64,000 nt of DNA from Timema cristinae (Eukaryota; Arthropoda; Insecta; Phasmatodea; Timematidae), in contig JBCFYV010000012.1 of assembly GCA_039000515.1 (NCBI GenBank), forward strand, positions 125,556,132 to 125,620,131, read 5' to 3'. Every line of letters begins with the position of its first letter. Within the stretch, counting starts at the first letter, position 1. Both the position numbers and the translations under genes were made by a program. The notes under the pieces were generated by a model, which was given only the letters and a program-made list of their open reading frames with translations, was not told where the DNA came from and did no database searches. Below are positions 12,987 to 25,593 of the stretch, piece after piece.

Positions 12987-13917
12987 GTAACCACTAAAAT
13001 AATTCTTTATTTCTTTAATCTTCTATATTACATTTGGACTACATTTTCAACTTATTTTTTTTTATCATCCAGCCACCATACTAACACCTTAATAATAAAC
13101 TTAACACTTTACTGCTACACTAACAAATTCTTATTTTTCATAGTAAACACTTTACCAAGATTTTAGGAGTAAAAGGACACAACTATTATTTTGGTTAATA
13201 TCATAATCAAAAGCTGTTTTCTTGCAATAAAACTAGATTTGTCTTCTTTCACTTTAAAAAACAATGCCTCAAATAATTTTTGTATGAATTGGGAGGTACT
13301 TAATTTATTTTAAAGATTAATTTCGATACTATTATTTGGGGTTATGTTAAAGTTTTGATGAAACTTGTAAGACATTTTTTAGTAATCAGTTAGTTTAACC
13401 AGACAATAAATCTTAAGTTTGATTCACAAAAACAAACACCTTTGCAACATTTTTTGTTAACAGAAATACTAAACACTACGAATAGGTAGGCTATTATAAA
13501 ATAGCATTTAGCCCTAAGACCAATCAAAGATTTCATAAAATATTTTAAAGATTAATTTAGATTATATATATCATAGCGTAGGTCCTATATATATAATTAA
13601 TTTTATTCGTTACGCCTCAAAATCAATGGGCTTGTATTAAGTTATTTTATTAGGTATTAAATTCAACACATTTAGGAAAACAGCGAATTGAAAACAATTT
13701 TTATAAAGTTAAAATATTTGTAAATATATAGCCCCACATTTCAAACAAAATTGTAAATGATAGCTTACTCAAACCTGTTTATATATATAAAAAAAACCTT
13801 ACAAAACAGGGTGTCTACCAATACTAGAAATACTGAAAATATACTTGGTTTTATTTTTGATACTGGAATTTTGAATCAGATACTGGAAAAATATTCAGCC
13901 ATTTTACATTGAGTGAA

Positions 13918-14183
13918 GGGTGACCTGGTGGTCTAGAGGTAAGGTGTCGGACTTCTGGTCTGGGGACTGGGGTTCAATCCTCGGTCCCGGCACAAATTTA
14001 TCTGATTACCAAACCCTTCCTTCACCTCTGACAAGACATCTTGTGAATGTGGGGAATGCCAGGCCTCCACCGTGGTTCGGATTCCACGTTAAACTGTAGG
14101 TCCTCCATTTCATCTCACAATCACCCTACCATTACACATTAGCGTAAGTGCGTATAACCCGAACGGGTAGTAAGACGCGGTGC

Positions 14184-14213
<30 letters not shown>
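13918..14213 (+). mobile_element. Full-length tRNA-headed SINE (family 1) with 13-bp target duplication
   Basis: The SINE is flanked by TACATTGAGTGAA at 13905-13917 and 14214-14226. It has the box A-like TGGTCTAGAGGTAAGG, box B-like GGGTTCAATCC, the family body, the GTAAGACGCGGTGC 3' end and an AAT tail. This copy defines the full length of about 296 bases. Confidence 0.95.
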
Positions 14214-14216
<3 letters not shown>

Positions 14217-14479
14217 ATTGAGTGAAATGTTGAAATAAGCAATTTGAGACCCTTGATGTTATTTGGACTACTGCTCAAGTTCAAACTATTGGTGTACCTG
14301 TCTGACCTTAACATTCCAATGGCATGGTACAGTGTTTGTTGTGTTCTTCACTTCATCCTCCTCCCTCTATCTGCCCTAAAGTAAAACTACCCTCCCGAAG
14401 CTCGGCCAGGTGCGAGTATTCTGCAGATCACAGTTGTTTATCTTGTGATACTTTGTGTTTAACAAGAAGTGAGTAAACT

Positions 14480-16623
14480 CGGAGGAAAGCTCTCTTTTAA
14501 AGATGACTGGTTGGACAGTAAAGATTGGCTCTGGTTACAAAGAGTGGATTGTGATAAGAGTAAATTGTTCTTTGTATAAAACTAACTTTGATATAAGTAA
14601 CACGAGAATATGACCTCATGCCAAGGGAAAGAAGCTTGTCAACACAGTGGGAGCAAACAAATATTGGACTTGGTCCCTACAGCCAACGATACAGACAGTC
14701 TCATCTGTAGGCCCACATGAAGTAGTTCTGAAACCTGAAACTAGACCTAGTTGTTCTATTCAGAGCTTCCTGGTCAAAGGTGAAGTTTCTCGTGCTGAAA
14801 TATTGTGGGCTAGTAATCAAGTAATGACACATTATTCTGCTTGTAGTGATCTTTTTAAGTAATGTTTTCTGAAAGTGATATTGGCCAGAAATTTCAAATG
14901 CATACAGATAAACTTGGGTATGTCATCGTGTATGGACTGGATCCTTTTTCCAAAAGTGAGCTTGCGAAAATGGTTAAGCAATGCTCATTTTATTGTATTT
15001 CATTTGACGAGAGGATAAATACTGTTGCTCAGAAGACCCAGATGGATGTTGTTGTTCACTTCTCGAGTGAAAATGAAATTCATACAAGATATTTAACATC
15101 TTGCTCTTTAGGTCATGCAACAGCTCAAGATATGTTAATTAACTTTATATCTGCACTAAAAGATGAGGGCTTGGATCTTAAAAAAATGCTTTAAGTTTCC
15201 ATGGAAGAACCAAATGTAAACCTCAAATTTTTAAGTGCTCTCAAAAGTTACTTGAAGGAAGATTCTCCACAAGATCCTGAGTTACTGGAATTTGGAACTT
15301 GTTCTTTACACATGGTCCATGGTGCTTTTAAAACAGCACATGCTAACTCTAGTTGGACTACTAACTAGTTTTTGTGTTCACTATAGTATCTTTTTAAAGA
15401 TTTTCCAACAAGACTATCAAAGAATAACAGAATCGTCTCTTTTCCAAATGAAGTTTTGTTCTATTAGAAGTGAATGTGAGGAATGCCAGGTCTCCACCGT
15501 GGTTCGGATTCCACGTTAAACTGTAGGTCCTCCATTTCATCTCACAATCACCCTACCATTACACATTAGCGTAAGTGCGTATAACCCGAATGGGTAGTAA
15601 GACGCGGTGCTAATAATAATAATGTTCTATTAGAAAGGTAGAAAACTCAAGGGTGTTAGAGAGAGCAATGTCAATGCTGCTGTATTTAAAACATTTTTAT
15701 TCTAACAAGCTCCTCCAAAATCTAATAGTTTTCAAACATTAAGCAATTTTGTGAAGGATGAACTTCTGACATCAAAGTTGGGCTTCATGCTGTCAGTTTC
15801 ACTTGAGTTGGAGCTATTTCTCATCAAATATCAGAACAATCAACTTATATTGCCATTTATGTTTGCAGATCTAAATAAACTACTTGAGCACTTGATGAGA
15901 TGAACAGAATTGTAAAATGTGATGTAATGAATTCAAAAAATTGTTAGCCGTTGATTTAAAGAAACAATCCAACATGAAATCACTCCCTACTGTAGATATT
16001 GGGGTCGCACCATCAGCAGCTTTGAAAGGGATTAAAGACATCAAGATACTTCAGTTCAGAGGAGATTGTCAAACAGTCCTTGTTGATCTCTGCAACAAAC
16101 TCTTACAAAGTGTCCTCTCTCCTACAAATTGTCAAGGGTGCTAGTTGTCTCTCTCCCGCAGTCATGCTCCATCCATCTGTTAGGACCAATAGGATAACTT
16201 GTCCATTACAAGTCCTACTATACAAGAAACAACTATCTAGCGTGCAAGCTGATGTTGTAAAGAGACTACTTGGACTTTGTATCAAAGCAACAAGTTATTG
16301 ACTACCTTAAACAAGTCACTTCAAGGGGTGACCAGCTTGATAAGTTCTTCATGAATATTGTGTCTAGGGTAATTGCATCCCAGGAACTACAATATTTCAC
16401 TAAACAAGTTATTGTTCTTTTCCATAGCAATGCAACCGTTGAGCGAAGTTTTTCTGTGAATAAAGAATGTCTGGTTGAAACCCTACATGAGGACAGCCTT
16501 ATTGCTCAACGTGTAACTTATGATGCAGTCACTGCAACCGGGGGACTTGTGAATATGATTTATACTGTGAGCAATGCGTCAGGAATAAGGAAAGAAGCGC
16601 TTAAAATAAAATTATTGGAGTAG
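14480..16623 (+). pseudogene. hAT transposase, broken by stops, frameshifts and a SINE
   Basis: A degraded N-terminal zinc-finger-like part (KLSFKDDWL, DKSKLF, HAKGKK) is followed by open blocks at 14647-14862 and 14862-15194 (MDVVVHFSSENEIHTRYL; LGHATAQDML), then LEFGTCSLHMVHGAFKTAHA near 15290-15345. The C-terminal hAT dimerisation block is at 16270-16623, with NATVERSFSVNKECLVETLH. There are many stops, and the SINE at 15470-15622 splits the block that reads FCSIR and then KVENSRVLERAM. Not a functional gene. Confidence 0.85.
15470..15622 (+). mobile_element. 5'-truncated SINE (family 1) inside hAT transposase
   Basis: It contains only the 3' half of the family, starting at GTGAATGTGAGGAATGCCAG and ending with an AAT tail. 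It is flanked by TGTTCTATTAGAA at 15457-15469 and 15623-15635. Truncation plus duplication is the signature of target-primed insertion by a LINE machinery. Confidence 0.95.
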
Positions 16624-17104
16624 ACCTAAGTCAAAAAAGAATAACAGCATCTGAAGAAATGTGAAAACTAGAAGTGAAAAGAAGAAAAGTTTTGCAGAAA
16701 GCGAAGAAAAAGGGGAAATGTTAGAACATGAAATGCAAAAATTGAAAAAGTTTTGTGGTTGAATGAATTTTAACTTTTGTCTACATTCTAAAAAACAATT
16801 GTTTTTAGGTTTTATCTTAATATCTAATAATGTTATGTAATTGCAATTATCGTTATTTCCAAGTAATTTTTATCAACATAATATTTGTTGGTTATTTTCC
16901 ATTGAAGATTCTGTATCTTTATTACTATATATTTACTAAACAAATTAATTATCAATAATATAACTTGTGGAAAGTATCGCCTATCAAAGGGTGGTGGGGA
17001 TAATAGTTAGTTCTTGTGGTAGAGTAAACTCCCTGGCTGTAATCGTTTTTTGGAGTTGCGCCACCAAGGCTGATTACCTGTACCTCTAAAAGTTCTAGGA
17101 GTGA

Positions 17105-17265
17105 GGTGAAATGACCTACCAATTCCACCAGGAGAGGTGTTTTCACATCTTCCAAGCTTCTCTTACATCTCACACGGCTTCACTTCCCCTCTGTTGGGTT
17201 CGAACCCACAAACACCGGGTCCTGAGGCAAGCGCTTTACCCCAAGACCACCGAGGTCGACGGTGG
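17105..17265 (-). mobile_element. tRNA-headed SINE (family 2), minus orientation
   Basis: On the minus strand it reads GGTCTTGGGGTAAAGCGCTT and GGGTTCGAACCC, good box A and box B matches. It lies within the hAT element. The spacing and sequence do not make a full tRNA cloverleaf that I can support. Confidence 0.55.
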
Positions 17266-17981
17266 TGTAGGTCATTCAAAAAATATAATGTGTGTGCATT
17301 AAAAATGGGTCGGATCCACCTTTTTTCAACTCTGAAACTTCTTCATTTTGCCATCAAATCCCTAATTTAGATTTGAATTTTAGAAGATATTGTAAGCATA
17401 ACTAGGATTTTTTCCTTCACTTCTGATTTTGTTTACATTAAATGGTAAATTCATGATCTGGGGTTTGGTTGTTAGGTTTTTTCTATCATTATTTTGGTTT
17501 TAACCACAAGAAACTATTTAACTATTTTAATACCTTTAAAAAAATAACTCAAACTTGGTACCTATTTAAAAACTGATCATGATTTGAGTCTTGAATCCAT
17601 GGATATTCCTTGTAGGTTCTAGGGTTCCATCCTTAGTATATTCTAGAATATATGTGTCAATACACTTGATTCTTGATGTAAGAATGTTCAACTATGACAG
17701 ACCTACACCTACCCTAATTTTCTATCATTCTATGATTTTGAAATAGGGATTGTTTGTCCCCGAGTACCTTTCATATATACTGGAATTTATTTAAAATATA
17801 TACTGGAAATAAACTGGAATTTCAAATATATATATATAAAGTCTGTTCAGCATAGGAATTGTTTTCTTAAAGGCCTTTTTCCCTACCAGAAATCAAGTAC
17901 ATAGTAAGATATTGGTAGTAAAAAAGACCTTTCAGAGAGTAATTCATACCGTGAATGGAGTATAGTCAGGTAGACACCCTG

Positions 17982-19240
17982 TAAAAGCAATAATAGGCTA
18001 ATTTAATACTCGTTAGACTCAAAAGAATACAGAGAATTGAATGATACTCAAACGATTGTCATTTAAAAACTATTTTACTTATGCAATATTTAAATAACTT
18101 ACACAAATGACAGAAAAATAAAAATTGACGAATAGCCAAGCCAATTTGTTTTTACTTAGAATTCTCAAGACGTAACGTCACCTTATTCTACAAACACTTT
18201 AAGTGTTTATTTTATCAATAATAATACACATTTTAATTTAGTAATGCATACAAGGTTAGGTAAAGCTAAGTTAGGTATGCTCAAGCCTAAGTATAGTAGG
18301 TAATAATAAATTCTATCTATAAGCTACACTAGATGCAACCTTGTAATTTATTATGTTATTTTAATTTTCAATTGTTTTTTTCCAGTTGGCTCTTAACCAG
18401 TTTTACGGTTTAGTTATAATGGCGTTTGTGTGGCCGTTTACTTTGCGTCAACTCACTAGAAAAAGTCCAAGATGTTTTAAAATTATAACAAAGTAAAATT
18501 GATTAATTTGTATAGATCTGTTTAGGTAAAAAGTATAAAAGTTAATGTGTTTGCAGTAGACGGTTTTAGGCCTACATATTCATTAAGACCTAGGAAACAA
18601 ATGGTTTTAAAGTTTAAGGTGTGTTGTATCCACGGAGCAGAAATCCTGTAACTTAGATGAGCTTGCTTTTGAATTGTTCATTAGGGCCTTAACAATGTTT
18701 TTAAATAATTATAATTTTACCATATTATGTGATTCCCCTTACAGTATCATTTATTTTTATTTTAGGCAACATTACTAATGTACACATACCAATTGTCAAA
18801 CCTTGTAGAAATAATGATTTGTTTCGTAAAAGTTTAGGTTTATAGTTAATCAAAAGCTTCCAATAACAATTCCTGCAGGAGTTTCTTGTTCATGATTAAT
18901 TTAAACAACAAAAATATTAATAAATCATCATATTTTCGTTTTGTAATTGGGGAAACAAGAAATATTGTGCCAAATGAAATAGTAAATTAAAAGGTATTAC
19001 AAGTGACCACCATAAATTATAACATGAATGAATATTTTTTAAATATAATTTAGGGAAAGGACATGCACACTATTAATTTCAAAATTAAAAGTTTGTGTTT
19101 CAATAATGTAAAATTTGCTTCAGTGGCCTTGTGGTCTAAGCCGTCAACTTACAAAGACTTATTCATAGTAAGACATTACCAACATTAAATAAAGTACGTA
19201 ATAATGTGAACCTACTATTCTCTATTATTCTTGTTGCGAC
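17982..19240. other. Intron 1 stretch, nothing recognised
   Basis: AT-rich with no element I can name. Confidence 0.4.
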
Positions 19241-19246
19241 AATCAC

Positions 19247-20686
19247 GTGATGGTGATATGGTAGCACTATGCCCACGATGAGATGAAGTGGAGTGATGGT
19301 GATATGATAGCACTATGCCCACGATGTTATGAAGTGGAGTGATGGTGATATGATAGCACTATGCCCACGATGTTATGAAGTGAAGTGATGGTGATATGAT
19401 AGCACTATGCCCACGATGTTATGAAGTGAAGTGATGGTGATATGATAGCACTATGCCCACAATGTTATGAAGTGGAGTGATGGTGATATGGTAGCACTAT
19501 GCCCACGATGAGATGAAGTGGAGTGATGGTGATATGGTAGCACTATGCCCACGATGAGATGAAGTGGAGTGATGGTGATATGATAGTACTATGCCCACGA
19601 TGTTATGAAGTGGAGTGATGGTGATATGGTAGCACTATGCCCACGATGTTATGAAGTGGAGTGATGGTGATATGGTAGTACTATGCCCACGATGAGATGA
19701 AGTGAAGTGATGGTGATATGGTAGCACTGTGCCCACGATGAGATGAAGTGGAGTGATGGTGATATGATAGCACTATGCCCACGATGAGATGAAGTGGAGT
19801 GATGGTGATATGATAGCACTATGCCCACGATGAGATGAAGTGGAGTGATGGTGATATGGTAGCACTATGCCCACGATGAGATGAAGTGGAGTGATGGTGA
19901 TATGATAGCACTATGCCCACGATGAGATGAAGTGGAGTGATGGTGATATGATAGCACTATGCCCACGATGAGATGAAGTGGAGTGATGGTGATATGATAG
20001 CACTATGCCCACGATGAGATGAAGTGGAGTGATGGTGATATGATAGCACTATGCCCACGATGAGATGAAGTGGAGTGATGGTGATATGATAGCACTATGC
20101 CCACGATGAGATGAAGTGGAGTGAAGGTGATATGGTAGCACTATGCCCACGATGTTATGAAGTGGAGTGATGGTGATATGGTAGCACTATGCCCACGATG
20201 TTATGAAGTGGAGTGATGGTGATATGGTAGCACTATGCCCACGATGTTATGAAGTGGAGTGATGGTGATATGGTAGCACTATGCCCACGATGAGATGAAG
20301 TGGAGTGATGGTGATATGATAGTACTATGCCCACGATGTTATGAAGTGGAGTGATGGTGATATGGTAGTACTATGCCCACGATGAGATGAAGTGAAGTGA
20401 TGGTGATATGGTAGCACTATGCCCACGATGAGATGAAGTGGAGTGATGGTGATATGGTAGTACTATGCCCACGATGTTATGAAGTGGAGTGATGGTGATA
20501 TGATAGCACTATGCCATAGATGAGATGAAGTGGAGTGATGGTGATATGGTAGTACTATGCCACGATGTTATGAAGTGGAGTGATGGTGATATGATAGCAC
20601 TATGCCATAGATGAGATGAAGTGGAGTGATGGTGATATGGTAGCACTATGCCCACAATGAGATGAAGTGGAGTGATGGTGTAGCCT
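19247..20686. repeat. 46-bp minisatellite, about 31 copies
   Basis: The unit carries GATGGTGATATGGTAGCACT, then ATGCCCACGATGAGATGAAG and TGGAGT. Variants (ATGATA/ATGGTA, GAGATG/GTTATG, GCACT/GTACT) recur in blocks. The last few units have lost a base in CCCACG. It lies in SMG6 intron 1. Confidence 0.97.
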
Positions 20687-20899
20687 TGTGACTTATAAAC
20701 AATGTTTTCCTCTAAGTTATAAATAAATAAATAAAACTGGGCAGTGGTAAACAGCAGGTAGCTGAAACCACGGATACTGGATCGGCGAATACTGAGTCCC
20801 TGCTGTATATTGTACATTTATAAAACCTCAACTGGTTTTGTTCTCTCCTTTAAATATTTGGTATTGTAACATCTGCACACACATTTTCAATATTCAACT

Positions 20900-21169
20900 G
20901 GGTTGACATGGTGGTCTAGGGGTAAGGTATCAGACTTATATGCTGGCGGCCGGGGTTCAATCCTCAGTCCCGGCACAGATTTATCTGTATACCAAACCCT
21001 TCCTTCACCTCTGACAAGACATCTTGTGAATGTGTGGAATGCCAGGCCTCCACCGTGGTTCGGATTCCACGTTAAACTGTAGGTCCTCCATTTCTTCTCA
21101 CAATCACCCTACCATTACACATTAGTGTAAGTGCGTATAACCTGAATGGGTAGTAAGACGCGGTGCTAA

Positions 21170-21210
<41 letters not shown>

Positions 21211-21223
21211 TAATAATAATAAT
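20900..21223 (+). mobile_element. Full-length SINE (family 1)
   Basis: Head GGTGGTCTAGGGGTAAGG and GGGGTTCAATCC, full body, GTAAGACGCGGTGC end and a long AAT tail. No target duplication could be read confidently. Confidence 0.9.
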
Positions 21224-21303
21224 TTACTTGTGTTTGTTATTATAATATCTAGGCCCTATGTACAATATAATGTTCAACCGTTTACGGAAGGAATTTTTTT
21301 TTT

Positions 21304-21416
21304 GCACCGCGTCTTACTACCCATTTGGGCTATATGCCCCCGAAGGTATTTTGTGGTCAAAAAAGGTAACCAAAAAGTCATGAATTTTTGTTCCTCTAAC
21401 TGAGTAGACACCCTGA
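21304..21416. mobile_element. Right end of another hAT element with a SINE 3' fragment
   Basis: AGTAGACACCCTG (21404-21416) closely matches the hAT end at 17969-17981. Just before it, GCACCGCGTCTTACTACCCA is the complement of the family 1 SINE 3' end. No matching left end was found. Confidence 0.5.
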
Positions 21417-21689
21417 AATTGCTATAAAATCCCTAATTAAAGATGCATTTATGACTCAAAAAGTTTAACAAATGCTCTTTAAAACTAAAAAAATGACTAA
21501 TATTTTTTCCCTTGCTAAAAACAAGTCCTATAACAGAGGGGAAAACCTTAAAACCTAATTTAACGTTCTGTTTCTGTGCCAAACTGAAAGTTTTTATTTT
21601 GTCAACCAAATATATTCCATGTAAAATAAAACAAGGAAAAGACATAAAAATTCAACTTACATTTTCTGACAGTTTAATTTGACATGAAT

Positions 21690-22030
21690 GTTTATCTCAA
21701 CAGTCCATAATTGCAACGCAGCAAAAAAACATTTGCAGGTTTTCAAAAGAGGTGGTTTTCTATTATCTGCTAACAAAACTTTAAACATAGAAAAGCTCTT
21801 TTCCACTTCTACTGACAGCACAGGAAATAAACGTCACTTTGTTCAAAGTCTGGTGAAATTTCAACGAGGGAACATTTTTTCCCTGATAGCACATCTGCAA
21901 TTAAGCACAGAGCTTCATAGAATCTTTTTTTTTTTAAACTTGCTCAACTTTCTTTTGCACAGCCTCTCCCACATTTCCAGTCACAATATTTAGCTCATTC
22001 GCAACTTGATCCACTTCTACAAAGGAGTAA
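21690..22030 (-). pseudogene. hAT transposase C-terminal fragment
   Basis: On the minus strand 21690-21825 reads PVLSVEVEKSFSMFKVLLAD and then NRKPPLL, the hAT dimerisation block (SVEVERSFS-YK-IL-DNR). Further upstream on that strand, about 21940-22015, VANELNIVTGNVGEAVQKKV fits the helix that precedes it. Stops separate the two. Confidence 0.6.
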
Positions 22031-23027
22031 CGGCACTAGGCAGAAATCCAAAATTTGACTTTAGGAAGGAAAACTCATAAATAAGGAAAATTGACTTAAA
22101 ATGACCGAAAAACCTTTAAAAATGCCATATTTATGTAAAAGAACATAAAAATGAAAAAAAAAATGCCTTATGAAAACTACTTAAATCAGCAAAGTTTTTT
22201 ATGAAACACATTTCTATACACTTGTACAACGTTCTGGGTTTGCCCCCAAAAAAAAGATGCAAACTCCTGAAAATCCTTGCCCTATTAATTAGTAATAAAG
22301 ACTAATAACAAATTGACTCCAGTAAAATGCTATAATACAAATTACTTCATTGAAACGTTCTTTGGCTTTGTGAATTATTTTCAAATAAATCTGTCAATCC
22401 AACTTACAAATATTGGTCCAGAAGAATAAACCTAATTATAGAATTAAAATATATCGACCATATAGACTATGATAGTATAGTCTTTACATTTTCACCAACT
22501 CTGACCCCATAAGTCCTGTATTTAAAGTCTGAGACGTGAACACACCCTGGTTTGTGTTTGAAACCACAGTCTAGAGTGACTGGAAACAAACAGGGAATTT
22601 TGTGTTAAGAAAATAGTGGCAAACCTGCGGGTTGACCGAATATAGGTGAATTGTCAGGTAATTTAAAACTTCCGGGAAAATCAGGGAAATGTCATGAGAT
22701 TTTGTAACCTAACCTAACTGGGAAAATGTTATATTTGGTCTGTTTAGGGAAGAGAAACTTCCTTTTCCCTCATCTTATTCAAACTCCTGTTTTTTATTCA
22801 TGTTGATTGTATGTTTATTTATTTTGTTAGTGCATTTTAAACATTTATATTTATGACATTGATCATTTTGATTTTCTCTTTACACATTATCACTTTCAAT
22901 ATGGGTTTTAGTTGCGTAAATTTGGATTTTTGAACAAGAGAAAAGTCGAGAATTAAAAAAAAATTTGGTAGCCATCTTGTGTATAAATGTTTTATAAATA
23001 TTTAATTATGTTATTATTTACACGCAG
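22031..23027. other. Intron 1 end, decayed repeats
   Basis: It contains A-rich stretches and the phrase CCGGGAAAATCAGGGAAAT (about 22672-22690), which recurs near 56115, so part is dispersed repeat. It ends at the exon 2 acceptor. Confidence 0.4.
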
Positions 23028-24572
23028 GTAATGCTGAAGACATGAGAGGTCGGCGGGAAAAGCCCCACCTAGTAATCTATCGGCCCGGGAGTGGGCCCCT
23101 GCGCAAGTCTGCTCCAGAAGAGGACAGCACTAACAATAGTCTAGACAACCACCTCAGGACCAACAGCACTAGCACTAATCCAGACAACCACCTTAGAACA
23201 AACTTTGATCCTGGCTCAGACGATTGGAGGAGAAACAGCAAGGTTACTCACGAACCTTTCATGACCCTTACAAACGAGAGGAGGGCCCAACCTCCCAGGA
23301 GGAGCAACTTAACTGAGGCACAGTCCCCAGATAGTCTTAGTGATCTGCGAAGAAAGAGCAGGAAACCAGAACAGGCCATCTATGTGCCCAAACCACTGGC
23401 GCAGGCCATAGCCGAGAGGGACGACTTCGCCAAGCCGAGTAGCAGCGTCTCTGGTCGGGGATCCCGGACAGACACGAGCCAAGAGGAGAAGTGGGACAAG
23501 GACTATGAAATGCAGAAAAAGGAAGATGCTAAAAGGAGTCAACCCTCGAACCCGCGGGGTGACAGGTACAACATGGGGGCAGCCGAGAGGCCAGGGCTGA
23601 AGGCCGGAGAAGATCGACCCCGGCGTAGCGTCGAGGGGGAGCGGCCCTTATGGAGAGAAGAGTCTCCCCGAGAGGTGCGGCAGGCCTCTGAACCTCGCTC
23701 CCTGCCTCCAGATATCCACCGCACCAGAGACACCCGCAGTGTGGAGCCCTCTGGGAGATGGACAGGAGACAAGGGGCAAGCCAAGCCCCCTCAGGGCGGA
23801 GGGGCAGCAGGGATGGTATGGGCCCCAAGTCTCATCCCTGCTATGACACCCTACCTCCGCGGCTCAAGAAGAAGTACCTAGCGGAGAATATGATTTCTGA
23901 ACCAACGGCGAGCTCTTACATAGGGACCAACTCTGAAGCTGTTTGGGACGGGAGCACTGTGACTTTTCAAGGCAGCAGTGGGGTCAATTACCGACCACAC
24001 ACACTCCCACTACCCCACTACCCACCTGGGCCCCAGCCACCTCGGTCTGAAAACTGGTACCAAACTCTCCCTGCACCCAGCACTCGGGGCCGCGGCCGGC
24101 TTAGACCTGAGGACTTAGAGTTGGAGCGGCTGGAATCTGCTGTCGGTAGAATGTCGTGCACCTTTCCACAGGAGGCTGCTTCCGGGGCTAACATTGACAG
24201 AACACCTACCTCTACCCCTCCCCCAGTCAGGACTGAAACCCCCAGTGCAGGCTACGCGCTGAGCCACGGCAGGAACTACCAGCATCCCGTTCTTCCGGAT
24301 GTCAGGAACTACCACCACCCTGCGACATCTTCTAATGATAAAATGTATCAGCACAGCGGAACTGCAGCATTGCCATCTGATGGCAGGAATTACCACCATG
24401 GGGCGTCTACTGGCAGGGGGCATAACACTGGTGCCAGGACTCAAACCCATCCCATACAGGGTCAGGACTCCAGAGTTCCTTCTAATGATGTCAGAGTACA
24501 GTATCCTCATGAGAGCAAGCCGACAGTCAACAACCAGAACTTATACTCTTCTGCACCCAGTCCTGCACCCAG
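23028..24572 (+). CDS. SMG6: SMG6 exon 2: EJC-binding motif and disordered region
   Basis: This long exon follows the acceptor TACACGCAG and ends CCCAG before GTATGA (phase 2). Near its start EKPHLVIYRPG (23057-23092) matches the exon-junction-complex binding motif of SMG6 and UPF3 (R/K-x-P-x-L-x-I-Y-x-P-G). A second, weaker copy, RKPEQAIYVPK, lies at about 23356-23391. The rest is charged, proline-rich and low in hydrophobic residues, so probably disordered. It includes LPPRLKKKYL near 23850-23880. The frame breaks: the first part runs from 23028 to a stop at 23879, and the conserved-looking continuation is one frame over (from about 23790 to 24572). One extra C in the C5 run at 23786-23790 would join them and give the exon a length that fits both splice phases. 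Confidence 0.88.
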
Positions 24573-25490
24573 GTATGACTAGTGTTCCACCCACTTCAGG
24601 CACAGTCTTCAAATTTTGTGGTTTTATATCTGAAAAATATAACTTTTAACACTTAAGTCATTATTATTATTAGGTGTTCTGTCTTACGACAAGTCACTTT
24701 CGTTTGTCAGTAAACTTAGATCGCCAATATGTTCGATCCAGTTTGATTTGTACCAAAGAATCATATAAAAACGATGCTGCAAAATAGGAAATTAAAAAAA
24801 CTTTTTCTATTCTCATGTTTGTTTGTTCTTAAAATAAAACTTTAAAATAATTTTACAATAGGCCAATGGATAACTAAACCATATATTGGTAAAATGTTGG
24901 TGTTTTGTTTGTTTTCTACATAACTTAGCGTGATGTTTTTCTCCAAAAACAGTACTTGTATCATTTTTAACTGAGAAAAAAACTACAGAGGTGTATTTTG
25001 AACCATACTGGCTAGTTAGAGAGAATCATTGAGTTGTCTAGTAATAAACATAAGTTCAAAATAAGAGAGCAAGGGGATTTCTACCCCTCATTGTCACTTA
25101 GTCTGTGCTATGTTAATGAAATATAAAAACCACCAATGAGATATCCACAAGTTAATGACTGTGGCATCCTAAGTAGACAAAGGAACGAGGAAAACCTTCA
25201 TAAAGTGTCAAATTTACTAAGTTTTTACTTTACCTCTTATTTTTCATGTAAAAACACTTTAAAAAATTGTAGGTTCATTTTTTTATGCGAGGTTCTATAT
25301 TTGGGCCTCTACAATAATTAAAGTTTGTAAATAATTTGCCTTATAGTTTTAGTTCTTTTTTTAGGAGTGTTCAAAAGTTCAGATACTCTCATATTTTCAT
25401 AATCTAATGATAAAACATACGTCTATCAATCAATATTTGTTAAACTTTCTCAATTGAAGTTGCTGATGTAAGATAAACAATTGTTTCCAG

Positions 25491-25593
25491 ACAACAAAAC
25501 AACGCTAGTAACTGTTGCGAAAACACCGCCCCCAGCCTTCCAGCCACAGTTGAGGAGAGGGCCCCTCTAAGAGAGTTGTCATCACCTTTGCTG
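25491..25593 (+). CDS. SMG6: SMG6 exon 3
   Basis: A 103-base exon between TTGTTTCCAG and GTGAGT. It takes one base to complete the codon left by exon 2 (AG|A) and then reads 34 codons, ending in phase 0 with the residues LRELSSPLL. The content is polar and lacks a known domain. The call rests on both splice sites, the open frame and exact phase agreement with exons 2 and 4. Confidence 0.72.

Larger units (their letters stand above)
13807..17981 (+). mobile_element. Complete but inactive hAT DNA transposon
   Basis: It is bounded by the perfect 13-bp inverted repeats CAGGGTGTCTACC (13807-13819) and its complement (17969-17981), with similar TACTGGAA-rich subterminal sequence on both sides. Inside is a transposase-derived region (about 14480-16623). 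Three SINEs sit inside it. The flanking octamers TTACAAAA and TAAAAGCA do not match, so the expected 8-bp target duplication is not visible. It lies in SMG6 intron 1, same strand. Confidence 0.85.

Noticed and set aside
17167..17265. Possible tRNA gene (good box A and box B on the minus strand)
   Set aside because: I could not fold acceptor and anticodon arms; related heads occur as SINEs elsewhere in the window.
23780..23800. Programmed ribosomal frameshift in SMG6 exon 2
   Set aside because: No slippery site or pseudoknot is evident, and the same kind of +1 need at C/G runs occurs in exons 8 and 20, so error or mutation is simpler.
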